Source: a virus. Taken from it: a DNA stretch of 32,061 nt. This document shows positions 24,301 through 32,061 of this stretch, one piece after another. Location of the stretch: IMG/VR virus record IMGVR_UViG_3300045740_000094, positions 1-32,061 of that record; one strand, 5' to 3'. Both the position numbers and the translations under genes were made by a program. The notes beneath the pieces are model-generated. The model was not told the origin of the DNA, ran no database searches, and saw only the letters and a list, made by a program, of their open reading frames with translations. Numbering within the stretch: the first letter of the stretch is position 1; the number at the start of each line of letters is the position of its first letter.

Positions 24301-27300
24301 AGCAACCCTTACATAAAGTTCATTTTCTTTTACAATATAAACAGTACTTGGAAGTTTATTTGTAACTCCAATTCCTGATACAGTAGTCGTAGCAATTCCG
24401 ATAGAAGATGTAGTACCAGCACCAGAATATGAATACTGAACTTTTTCTCCAGTAACAAAGAAATTTTCAGGAATTTTTATTGTCGATGTAGTACCTATAC
24501 CAATAATATTTGGATCACTTCCGTCAAAGTATCTTTCAAAAATTGGTCTTTGGTTGTAAGTTAAATTAAAGTCTTTTTTAATATCACTCTCAGCACCTAA
24601 ATAAAATCCATCTCCAGAATTTATAGATGCATTAGTAAAATCTATTGCTGTGATAGGAAGGGTATCATCAACATCTCCAATAGAATTTGTAAATACTACA
24701 ACTTCTACATCAATATTTGGATTTGGTGTAAAGTTAATGTCTACATCTCCAGATCCTTTTACAGTTGATCCTATAGATCCTATAGAACCATTAGTCTGAA
24801 TAATACCAAACTCAGAAATGTGTGAATCTACACCATCATCTAATATTGCAATTTCAGATACTTGATATTCATTATTTGTAGTATCTTTGATAAGAACAAC
24901 ACAATAAGCTCCATCATAGGTAGAGGAGTATGATGAAATAGTTGTTATTCCTGGGGATGGTGATGATGATATTGCGACAAAATTTGATTGAATTTTTGAG
25001 TTATTAAATGATGTAGAATCCGTGGAAGTTGGATTATCTGATAGATTGATATGTAAAGAGTTAATTTTATATTCTGAAGTTGTTGTATTGTATGGAATAA
25101 AGTCTAGGTTGATATTTGATCCGGAATAATAAACATGATATGTACCCAATCCAGCAGTAGATGCTGATTGTAAATAAGTTGTATTTAATTGACCATATTC
25201 TACAGATTCTATTGATGTTCCATCATGTAAAATTGTAATTTCGTCAGACTCAAAATATGACTCATCGGAAGCAGAAATTTGAACCATAACTTTCGATGAT
25301 CTATATGTTGAAGCAATTCCAACTACAGTTACTGGAGATGAAGATGAAGTAGGTAAAATACTTGTACTTGAACCAACATAAACAGCATCTCCTAAATTAA
25401 TATGTCCAACTCCAGTTACGATAGGTTCTAGACTATAAGCAACTACACTTACATCATAATCATTAATTAGATTTTTTACTGGATAAAATAAAAGTTGACC
25501 TCTAGATCCACTGATATTAAAATCAAAAGATCCCAAATCAGAATAAGATTCAACTCTTCCATATTGATTTAAGAATCCTATTGAACGATTTTGTAATAAA
25601 GAAACAAGTAAGATTTGTCTATCGTTAGTAAATAATCTATCTTTAGTAAATGTTATAAACTTTGTAAATGTGTTATCTAAGTGGAAATCATAAACAGTAC
25701 TAAATTTAGTGGTTCTTGGATTGCTGTTAAATTCATTACTAAAATCATCCACAGTAAGAACTCTATTTCCTACGGATTCAACATAATCCTGAAGAATTCT
25801 AGAATTGAATATAATTTGATTTGATTTTGTTGCACCATCAATAAAAATGTTATTTTCTCTTGCAAGATCAAAATCATATACACAATTTAAATCAACAACA
25901 GAAGAAATGTCAGCAACTCCTACAAAGTCGCCATTATTTTGACTAGTGGAAATTCCAGAAAATTCATCTGTAGAAGAATGAACTTGAAGATCACTAAACT
26001 TCTTAAATCCCGCAGTATGATTCAAAGAACTTACTGGTTCTTCCCAAGTGTTGTATTGAACTTCTGACTTAAGTGAATATGAGAAATATTGATAATAGTC
26101 AGAATCATGAATTCTTTGAGTTTCATCATTTAAGAATCCTTTATTGGTTTTCCATCCATCATTCGATATATTGAAAGCAGAAACTTGATAAGTCAAATCT
26201 GGGTTAAATCTAAGAGTGGTTACAATACCAACAGATTTAGAAGTTAATCCTTTGATTTGAGATCCAGTAGTAAAATCATCAGAACTTGATACTTTTAGAA
26301 TACCATTCTTACTATCCCATTCTTCTACTAAACCATAATAATTTTCGGATACCACTTCTTCTCCCACATAAAAATCATTAGATTTCAAAGAAATATCAAA
26401 TATAGGGAAATACTTTTCTGGGACTACAATTCCTGAAGAATTAATAGCATCATAATTTCCAGGATATTCGTTATTACCAAGATATTCACTTAAATTATAT
26501 GAAATAGTCGCACCAATTCCTCCAATATTTGGATCAGTATTAACAACAGTAAAGAGGGAATAATTATAAGAAGACGAGTTATAACCCTTAGCAGTAGACC
26601 CTACACCTACACTAACATGCTCTACTAATATTTTTTCTCCAATAGCAAATGGGAAATCATTAATGCTACTAAAACTTGAACCTAATGTTACAACAACATC
26701 TTTGGAATTATTATCGAAACTAATATTTGTTACTGGAATTCCATTTGTGTTATTGATTGGAATAATAGTTGGAAATATTCCTGAAATACCCTTAGTATTA
26801 CTTAAAATAGTAACCTCAGAATCTCCTAAAGAATAAGACAAATCTACATCGGATATGATCGATTGATCTGATCCTTTTAAAACCAAATCAGGAGATAAAC
26901 TATAATTTTTTCCAACAGAAGAAATTCCGATCCTATCAATTGAATAAAATGCATTTACAGTGAGTAGATCTGGAAGTTTTGCAGTTGGTCTAAGCGTTAA
27001 ATCTGATGGATAATCAAATCCAAAATTTTGAATTTCAACGGATGTAATATTACCAATTTCATTAGACTGAAGTTCAACTAGAGCACCCGATCCATTAATT
27101 GTTTTTATTGTAGAAATGCCAGGAATTGACTTTGAATTATCAAAATTTGCATTTGATAAAATGTTTAATACAGCATCGATTGGTCCATCTGTACTATCGG
27201 AATTGGTAATATAATTTACTACAGAATTTGAGTTTGTATAGGATTTAACCTGAGGAGTTTCTGCAATATTATACTTGAATGTAGTATTACCCACTCCAAT

Positions 27301-30300
27301 TACTTGGAAAGAACCGGAGTAAACACTATCTACTAACTTTATACTGTTATTATTCAATACTTCAGTATCTTCAACAATTTCTTTCTTTGTTGTTGGAGAA
27401 ATATCTGTATTTTTTGGAGTTAATTTATAATAAAGAGTTTTTGGTGTAGAATCATTTACAGTTAATGCAACATATGCATTTGCAGAAATTCCTATCTGTC
27501 CGGACTTTACAACTTCACGATCTGCAAAATCAGCATAAAATTCAAATTTATTTTCAAAGGTTGAATCATAGTAAAAATCAAAATCAAATGCAGAATAAAG
27601 TTGAGAATTATTAGTAAACGATAAAGAAGAATCTGATAAATCAAATATTAAACGGGAATTCTTCACCAAATTAATTTGTGGATTTACTTCAGAGAAAGAT
27701 CCACTACCAGTAGAAGTTAAATTTATATAATTTGGGAAATTCTTAGTAGCAGAATAATAAGTTGTTGCTAACTTTATTTCATCCTTATTGACTAAGATTA
27801 CATAGTAAATATTTTGATTTACTAATCCGCCTATTGGAGAAACTGATTTATATAATACTTTATCTCCAGAATTATATCCATGATTTTCTAAAGTAATAGT
27901 GTTCGAAACTATATTTACTTTATCAGATGTGAAAGATCTTTCATTTAAAACCAATACTCTATTATAGTCATTATATTTTACATAAAGAGTTGTTGATGCT
28001 GAAGAAACAAGAGAAACATTAACAGAATCTAAGAGAGATAAACCGTGTGTTGATGCTGTGGAAACAGTAACGGTGTTCTTGTAAACACTGCCCAATAAAA
28101 TGTCATCATAATTTGTAGACAAACTATGAATGGTTCCAGATCCAACTCCAGTGATAAAAAGTGTAGATTTTGTTGAATTAGTAGTTCCTAATCCTACAAA
28201 AGAACCGTTTGTTCCAAGTCCAATATTAACAGTGGATATTCCAATAAGATCATCTGAAACTCTTGCAGCATAAACTATGGAATTTTCTCCTAAAGTAAAG
28301 GAAGAAACTCCATCAGTGGATACGGAAATTGGACTACCACCATTTGATGAGTATACTAATTCTGTATTTGTTAGTAATTGATGTCCTGGAATATAAATTG
28401 TCTTTGTTGGAATAAAAATTTGAGTTATTCCTGCTCCAGGATTTGAGAATGATAAAGTCGATCCAACGCCTGTTCCTGAAGTAGTTCCTAAACCAACTGA
28501 TTCTGCTGGATTTAAGTAATATTTTTTATTTAATTTGTATTGATAGGATGTTTGTATTCCAGTCTTAATTGAGAATTTTCTTGGTTTCTCTGTTAATGCA
28601 ATACCTACAGGGAATGTAGAGAATCCTGAAACTGTATTATTTTGATTTCTTAATACTCTAATTCTAGAATTGTCTCTATCAACATTTAATACCTTTACTT
28701 CTTCATCAAGGATTTTGTAAATGTCATTTTCTCTTATCGATAGATTTCCGCGTACATTAAAATAAGTTACAATACCAGTATATGCTGTAGATCCAACTCC
28801 TACACTGAGATTTAGGATATTTGTATTTACTACAATATTTGATGTTTCTTTAATTTCAGGAATAGAAATAGAAACGAGATCGTTATTCAAATAACCATGA
28901 GGAATTGTAGAGTAACCTACTAAGTAATTGGTATTACCCTCTAGTAAAAATTCTACATTAGTAAATTCTGAAGTTGCTACACTAACAGATTGTACATTTT
29001 TACCTTTTATAGAAACTACTTTTGATATATCCGAAGTTTCTTTATAAGTTATAATATCACCAACTTTATAGTTGTTTCCTCCAGTAATTATTCCTGCTGA
29101 TGAAATTTTTCCTACAGATATTGATTTTACTTTGGAAATTTCACTAATGTTATTACTAGTTTTATTTAAATAATTGTAAAAACTATTTGGTTCGTCAAAG
29201 TTATATGGATTAATATTTCTAAGTAGTCCACTATTCATCAAATCAAAATTATTTTGATTTGATGATATTTGATAGTTAAATTCTATACTCTTTGACTTGT
29301 AAGTATTTCCAATTATGTATGGGAATAATGGTTTTTTGTAGTTTGAGAATGGTCCACCAGATTCAACTGGACCATCATCAACTGTACAGAAATAAGCATA
29401 TACTCCTTGAGGAAATTCAGGTGTTACGCAGAATCTTCCATTATGTTCGTCTAAATCTCCAGATCCATCATACTCATAATCTTCCACAAAAAATCCACTA
29501 GGATAAATCGACAAAGATGGTCTATTTGGTTGAATTGATTCTACATATCCAGGTTGCAAAGGTTTTACTGTTGCTGCACCAGAAGCAACCGAATATCCAT
29601 ATGGTCCGTATATTGGATTTCCATCATAAGCCCATCCAAGTATCGGTGAGTGTGAAACGGACTTTTGTTCTATTCCATTTAGAACAACTAGATCGGGAAC
29701 GTATACAATTTCACCATTTACATTTTTTTGAGATAAGCAATATTTTCTTAAACTTCTAGGTGAATATGCATGGCAATATTGTAGTTCATAATCTTGATTA
29801 AAGTTATTTACTACAATACCATCATCATCTGTTATTTTTTGAGTCTTTATTAATCTTTCAACTTGGTTAATTCTCCATGATTTTATTTCTGCATTAAGTT
29901 CTAGTTTTGATCCGGCAGGAACAATATTGATTGATGTTGTGTCTTGAGTGTAACCACTACCTTTACTTTGAATTTTAACAGATACAATTTGTCCGTTTTT
30001 TATAATTGGAACTAATTTTGCACCAAATCCTGACCCATTAACTACTAGATCAGGAACTGCAGTATATCCAGATCCAAAATTATTGATGACAACATCTGTT
30101 ATTGATCCATTATTGATAACTGGTGTCATCTGTGCAGATGATGCACTATCTAATGAAAACTCAGGTTGTCTATTAAAATTGATAATATCTTCAGATCCAT
30201 AATTAAGTCCACCATCATTAACAAAAACTGATTGAACTTTTCCTCTAAAGACAGGTTGTAAAACTGCATTAAAGTTTTGATTTGAAAGAGTAGAAATTCC

Positions 30301-32061
30301 AATATTTCCAACAACATTAACACTTATTGGTTCGTAATTAAAAATATGAGTTCCAGAACCAACTGATGTTATATCAACATACTGTTTAGTTTTAAAATAA
30401 AAATTCTTTTCTTCAGATGAAATCCCTACAATAGATAATTTGATATTATCTTCGTCAACCTTTGTTACATAATAAGATGTTGATGCTAGTCCACCAGCAA
30501 GTGATCCTGTAGACGTATAAGTAATGATTTCACCACTCAAATAATTATGATTTTTTAGTGTAATCTGATTAAGTGCAGTATTAATTCCTGCCGAAGTGCA
30601 AGAAGTCTTTTTGGATTGATAATTTTCACCAGAACTTGTTACAGTTATTGATGATATTCTTTTTTTCAGAGTAGAAGACTTAAATTTATGATTTCCTACT
30701 CCATAAGAAGTTAACGATATTGTGTTTATTCCTGATACACTATCGGAGAAGGATTTGTGTAATTTTATGGTAAATGCATCTTGAACAGAAACATAATATG
30801 CGGAGGACGTGGAAAGTCCACCAACTGCAGTTTGTCCCTGAGGATCATAAAAGACATACTCATTATCTCTAAATTTATGGAAAGTAGTAAATCCTATTGT
30901 TTCATTAGAAAGATTTACTAAAGATGATGAAGATGAATTGAATAAAACTTCATGCTCAAATGATGTTAGATTTGCCTTTGCAGCAGCACCAAATCCATTT
31001 CCTCCAGTAATTAATACTTCAGGTTCATCTAAGTAGTCAAATCCAGAATCAATAACATCAATCTTCAATAATGATCCATTTACTGAAGAATATACAGATG
31101 CCCCGGTGCCAACAGAATCATAAATTTGAACTGTTGGTGGATTTATTACATCAAAATCATTAGAGGAAGAAAGTACATCAACTTTCTTTATAGGACCATA
31201 GTAAACAATATCATTTGATTTATAACCATAAGATTCAACTCCATTTACAAAAATACCGATAGCACCAGATGGAGTTTCATCCTTTACTATTTCATCAAAA
31301 CTTCTTCTAATTTTTCTTAAAAGATTTTGTGGTTGTATATATTTTCTTTCTAAAGATTCTGTAGTTTGACTTCTGAAAACAAAAATATCTTCAAAAGCAG
31401 ATCCGGAAATTGAAATGTATCTTTCATTAAAGATATCATTTCTACTTCTTGCTATTTTAAAAGTATTGCTCGAAAGTCTTACTACAAAGTAAATTCCAGT
31501 TTGAAGATCTAAGGTGCTATCTTCTCCGGAATAATAAACTACAGAATCTCCAGTATATAAACCATGATTTTGAGCATGAATTTCATAATCATCATTAAAA
31601 GTTCCTGAAAATACTACTTTTCTGACATTTGGGAATATTGTTTCACTTCCATAAAAAGGAATTGAAGATGAAGCAACATAAATTGCATCTTCACTTTCAG
31701 AAAAGTATACATTTTGAACATCAGTATTGTAAATACTTAGATCATTATCATCATAAATTAAATTTGATTTAAGTAATTGCTTTTCTGCTTTGTATTCTAA
31801 GGATAAATTTAGTATAGAATCTAATCTAACTTCAATAGAGTTTTTATTTAAATATGAAACTACAAAACCTAAGTAATTTTCACCAATTGATGAAATTACT
31901 TTTACAGTATCATCAATTTTAAAATAATGTTGATCATAAAAATCCAGTTGATAAACAGGACCAGATGATGAATCTTTTAATCTTAATGATTTAACATTAT
32001 AAGTTACTGGAATATTAAAAAACCAATTATTTGCTCTAATGCCAAGTAATTTTTTACCAAG
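21355..32061 (-). CDS. 7: giant gp7-like baseplate wedge protein, N-terminus beyond right edge
   Basis: The frame is open from the stop at 21355 to the right edge, giving 3568 codons with no stop. I read the part above 31068 codon by codon; the TTG at 31068 is only an internal codon. Position directly before gp8 and the cyanophage pattern indicate the gp7 wedge protein, which is 1032 residues in T4. A YHYH-type domain lies at about 29390-29657. At least five copies of a beta module with NHG-type starts and YYV centres occur. Several Gly-Tyr repeats cluster near 31040, 30060, 29960, 23330-22980 and 22110-21960. One RG-type module lies near 24000, and a YGLVEEWDSKNGILKV module near 26330. The whole chain is Ser/Thr/Gly/Asn/Ile-rich and beta-like, with no membrane segment. 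A host-receptor role for the modules is inference. The gp7 name rests mainly on position. Confidence 0.82.
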   Translation of the reverse strand, partial: LGKKLLGIRANNWFFNIPVTYNVKSLRLKDSSSGPVYQLDFYDQHYFKIDDTVKVISSIGENYLGFVVSYLNKNSIEVRLDSILNLSLEYKAEKQLLKSNLIYDDNDLSIYNTDVQNVYFSESEDAIYVASSSIPFYGSETIFPNVRKVVFSGTFNDDYEIHAQNHGLYTGDSVVYYSGEDSTLDLQTGIYFVVRLSSNTFKIARSRNDIFNERYISISGSAFEDIFVFRSQTTESLERKYIQPQNLLRKIRRSFDEIVKDETPSGAIGIFVNGVESYGYKSNDIVYYGPIKKVDVLSSSNDFDVINPPTVQIYDSVGTGASVYSSVNGSLLKIDVIDSGFDYLDEPEVLITGGNGFGAAAKANLTSFEHEVLFNSSSSSLVNLSNETIGFTTFHKFRDNEYVFYDPQGQTAVGGLSTSSAYYVSVQDAFTIKLHKSFSDSVSGINTISLTSYGVGNHKFKSSTLKKRISSITVTSSGENYQSKKTSCTSAGINTALNQITLKNHNYLSGEIITYTSTGSLAGGLASTSYYVTKVDEDNIKLSIVGISSEEKNFYFKTKQYVDITSVGSGTHIFNYEPISVNVVGNIGISTLSNQNFNAVLQPVFRGKVQSVFVNDGGLNYGSEDIINFNRQPEFSLDSASSAQMTPVINNGSITDVVINNFGSGYTAVPDLVVNGSGFGAKLVPIIKNGQIVSVKIQSKGSGYTQDTTSINIVPAGSKLELNAEIKSWRINQVERLIKTQKITDDDGIVVNNFNQDYELQYCHAYSPRSLRKYCLSQKNVNGEIVYVPDLVVLNGIEQKSVSHSPILGWAYDGNPIYGPYGYSVASGAATVKPLQPGYVESIQPNRPSLSIYPSGFFVEDYEYDGSGDLDEHNGRFCVTPEFPQGVYAYFCTVDDGPVESGGPFSNYKKPLFPYIIGNTYKSKSIEFNYQISSNQNNFDLMNSGLLRNINPYNFDEPNSFYNYLNKTSNNISEISKVKSISVGKISSAGIITGGNNYKVGDIITYKETSDISKVVSIKGKNVQSVSVATSEFTNVEFLLEGNTNYLVGYSTIPHGYLNNDLVSISIPEIKETSNIVVNTNILNLSVGVGSTAYTGIVTYFNVRGNLSIRENDIYKILDEEVKVLNVDRDNSRIRVLRNQNNTVSGFSTFPVGIALTEKPRKFSIKTGIQTSYQYKLNKKYYLNPAESVGLGTTSGTGVGSTLSFSNPGAGITQIFIPTKTIYIPGHQLLTNTELVYSSNGGSPISVSTDGVSSFTLGENSIVYAARVSDDLIGISTVNIGLGTNGSFVGLGTTNSTKSTLFITGVGSGTIHSLSTNYDDILLGSVYKNTVTVSTASTHGLSLLDSVNVSLVSSASTTLYVKYNDYNRVLVLNERSFTSDKVNIVSNTITLENHGYNSGDKVLYKSVSPIGGLVNQNIYYVILVNKDEIKLATTYYSATKNFPNYINLTSTGSGSFSEVNPQINLVKNSRLIFDLSDSSLSFTNNSQLYSAFDFDFYYDSTFENKFEFYADFADREVVKSGQIGISANAYVALTVNDSTPKTLYYKLTPKNTDISPTTKKEIVEDTEVLNNNSIKLVDSVYSGSFQVIGVGNTTFKYNIAETPQVKSYTNSNSVVNYITNSDSTDGPIDAVLNILSNANFDNSKSIPGISTIKTINGSGALVELQSNEIGNITSVEIQNFGFDYPSDLTLRPTAKLPDLLTVNAFYSIDRIGISSVGKNYSLSPDLVLKGSDQSIISDVDLSYSLGDSEVTILSNTKGISGIFPTIIPINNTNGIPVTNISFDNNSKDVVVTLGSSFSSINDFPFAIGEKILVEHVSVGVGSTAKGYNSSSYNYSLFTVVNTDPNIGGIGATISYNLSEYLGNNEYPGNYDAINSSGIVVPEKYFPIFDISLKSNDFYVGEEVVSENYYGLVEEWDSKNGILKVSSSDDFTTGSQIKGLTSKSVGIVTTLRFNPDLTYQVSAFNISNDGWKTNKGFLNDETQRIHDSDYYQYFSYSLKSEVQYNTWEEPVSSLNHTAGFKKFSDLQVHSSTDEFSGISTSQNNGDFVGVADISSVVDLNCVYDFDLARENNIFIDGATKSNQIIFNSRILQDYVESVGNRVLTVDDFSNEFNSNPRTTKFSTVYDFHLDNTFTKFITFTKDRLFTNDRQILLVSLLQNRSIGFLNQYGRVESYSDLGSFDFNISGSRGQLLFYPVKNLINDYDVSVVAYSLEPIVTGVGHINLGDAVYVGSSTSILPTSSSSPVTVVGIASTYRSSKVMVQISASDESYFESDEITILHDGTSIESVEYGQLNTTYLQSASTAGLGTYHVYYSGSNINLDFIPYNTTTSEYKINSLHINLSDNPTSTDSTSFNNSKIQSNFVAISSSPSPGITTISSYSSTYDGAYCVVLIKDTTNNEYQVSEIAILDDGVDSHISEFGIIQTNGSIGSIGSTVKGSGDVDINFTPNPNIDVEVVVFTNSIGDVDDTLPITAIDFTNASINSGDGFYLGAESDIKKDFNLTYNQRPIFERYFDGSDPNIIGIGTTSTIKIPENFFVTGEKVQYSYSGAGTTSSIGIATTTVSGIGVTNKLPSTVYIVKENELYVRVALSTADALAVPPNTVEFTSVGIGTSHRFTSLNPNSKVLLSIDNMIQSPIVSTAITSSLSSFLSRAETRFDITGITSFFAGDLIKIDDEIMRISSVGLNTNPNTLTVRRPWLGTGIATHAKDTIVTKISGNYNIVENTLYFAEAPYGLTPIGTTTNKPDERDYVGLETHSTFSGRVFMKSGVPNTDSEPYSKNYIFDSLSSDFDGVTSQFTLTSNRSNISGFSTSNAIVLVNDIFQGPQRSGAISIVGDYDLIESSGITSIRFTGTATSTTSDVNTASIPRGGVIVSVGSTSGLGYQPLVAAGGTANVSVAGTISSISIGNSGSGYRVGIQTIVNVGVVTSSITSNIQFIGTAAISGGHIVSVAITNPGVGYTSSNPPLVIFDSPLSYSDIPLVYSSSSSGLGTGAKANIVVGQGSSVISFEIINTGYGYGQSEILTVAVGGQSGIPTDPSISFKEFQITIDQTINDEFSGWVIGDLQVFDVIDDLFDGNRVTFPIKLNGNQTTIRSKKGSNINVESTLLIFLNDVLQVPGKGYSFNGGSVITFAEPPKEGDRCKIIFYKGTSEVDTVNIDILETVKVGDTLTLNDDNISFKENNRIVNEILSTDIVGTNVYTSPGISEDPNYSRPVIWCRQTEDRILNGQQVAKDRVLYEALINPSTNIIQNVSAASTQIFVESVKTFFDSADEYFQDGTTEIPQKKIVITSQDNLVSAAATAIVSVAGTISSVVISDGGLGYSVAPTVVIENPVGLGITQRASAIASVSIGGTISSITVSSPGTGYTTSNPPVVLIESPTVNREVINRVSYQGDFGIISGIKTTSVGVASTGIVFDFFIPKNSFLRDLSVNSVGIATTGISGIQTGYYFVVYNSNVGNGVTSINQSGSTIGIGTSFIDNVYQVAAVSIGQTNVTGVGLTYVAKVTVSVSNYNGLTGLGFSSFYGEYSWGRIYNMTRSDAKSFAYYNNGISGIATSPIIQRYNPLKYEDYTS
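21955..23350 (-). repeat. Gly-Tyr repeats near the gp7 C-terminus
   Basis: The translated gp7 chain has a run of related units here: NSGSGYRVGIQTIV, NPGVGYTSSNPPLVIF, NTGYGYGQSEILTV, DGGLGYSVAPTVVI and SPGTGYTTSNPPVVLI. They are spaced irregularly, with one longer non-repeat insert between the third and fourth. More units lie near 30060 (NFGSGYTAVPDLVV) and 29960 (SKGSGYTQDTTSIN), and a divergent one near 31040 (DSGFDYLDEPEVLI). Confidence 0.85.
23920..24112 (-). repeat. RG-type module in gp7-like protein
   Basis: The chain shows RFDITGITSFFAGDLIKIDD followed by EIMRISS, LTVRRPWLGTGIATHAKDTI and VTKI. It is the third copy of the unit seen in gp15 and the 842-residue protein, with RPWLGT in place of RGxxGT. 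Confidence 0.72.
29390..29657 (-). other. YHYH-type domain inside gp7-like protein
   Basis: The translated segment reads SHSPILGWAYDGNPIYGPYG at one end and LDEHNGRFCVTPEFPQGVYA at the other. That is the pattern of YHYH domain proteins (family consensus with GWAxDGxPIYGPYGY and a closing Tyr-His-Tyr-His). The closing motif here is YAYF, so both His of the name motif are lost. The His of HSPI, the Asp of AYDG and the His and Asn of DEHNG remain. The function of the YHYH family is unknown. Here the domain is embedded in a virion protein. Confidence 0.8.
30340..30935 (-). repeat. two tandem NHG/YYV beta modules in gp7-like protein
   Basis: Two neighbouring copies read: TTFHKFRDNEYVFYD, VGGLSTSSAYYVSV, FTIKLHKSF and TSYGVGNHKF; then LKNHNYLSGEIITYT, AGGLASTSYYVTKV, DNIKLSIVG and TSVGSGTHIF. 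Other copies lie near 31440-31605 (QNHGLYTGDSVVYY), 27690-27905 (LENHGYNSGDKVLYK ... LTSTGSGSF) and 24220-24488 (FVTGEKVQYSY ... TSVGIGTSHRF). Confidence 0.78.

Noticed and set aside
24771-24790. Short direct repeat (GATCCTATA twice)
   Set aside because: It is only two copies of nine bases within repetitive Gly-Ser codons of gp7 and is explained by the protein sequence.
31066-31068. TTG at 31068 as the start of the gp7-like gene
   Set aside because: The same frame continues without a stop to the window edge and encodes the same style of protein, so this is an internal codon.
1-32061. tRNA genes, CRISPR arrays, integrase, insertion sequences, metabolic or defence genes
   Set aside because: None was seen on either strand. 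All space is used by structural and packaging genes of one phage type, so no hidden separate system is claimed.

Overview
This window is part of the virion structural (late) region of a T4-like cyanophage (Myoviridae-type, Kyanoviridae-like). The best fit is a phage infecting marine Prochlorococcus or Synechococcus. The evidence is the gene order gp7-gp8-(structural)-gp13-gp14-gp15-gp16-gp17-gp18-gp19-gp20, the cyanophage style of each T4 homologue, the AT-rich sequence, and very large low-identity baseplate proteins. Every convincing gene lies on the minus strand, so transcription runs from high to low coordinates. No plus-strand gene, tRNA, CRISPR array, integrase, transposon or metabolic gene was seen. 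No stretch over 300 bases lacks a gene; the longest gap is 79 bases.

Region by region, in transcription order. 32061-21355: a giant gp7-like baseplate wedge protein, open at the right edge, with 3568 residues visible, a YHYH-type domain and many repeated beta modules. 21334-19778: gp8 baseplate wedge. 19771-14291: an 1826-residue protein starting with a DUF4815-type domain and ending in a Pro/Ser/Gly-rich tail. 14218-11690: an 842-residue structural protein starting DPLAQTF; it lies in the same reading frame as its upstream neighbour and looks like its detached C-terminal half. 11687-11308: two tiny overlapping genes (72 and 54 residues), the second too short for many gene callers. 11308-8058: gp13, gp14 and gp15, the neck and tail-completion genes. 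8061-4092: packaging genes, with gp16 (small terminase), a 543-residue multi-module protein of unknown role, gp17 (large terminase) and a 76-residue four-cysteine protein. 4012-1: gp18 sheath, gp19 tube and the N-terminal 368 codons of the gp20 portal.

Together these genes build the baseplate, the tail (sheath, tube, terminator and neck) and the DNA-packaging motor. Genes are tightly packed, with ATGA or TAATG overlaps at several junctions, which suggests translational coupling. ATAAATA-type motifs resembling T4-like late promoters sit in six of the few real intergenic gaps. The two very abundant virion proteins (gp18 and gp19) also have clear Shine-Dalgarno sites, while several other genes do not.

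The window is mostly a recognisable cyanophage structural module, not a new system. The points most worth following are: (i) the giant modular gp7 with its YHYH-like domain; (ii) small beta modules shared by gp7, gp8, gp14, gp15 and the two large structural proteins; (iii) the apparent in-frame split between the 1826- and 842-residue proteins; (iv) the mosaic 543-residue gene between the two terminase genes; and (v) a terminator-like hairpin inside the start of gp20. No database search could be run, so family names rest on sequence recognition.
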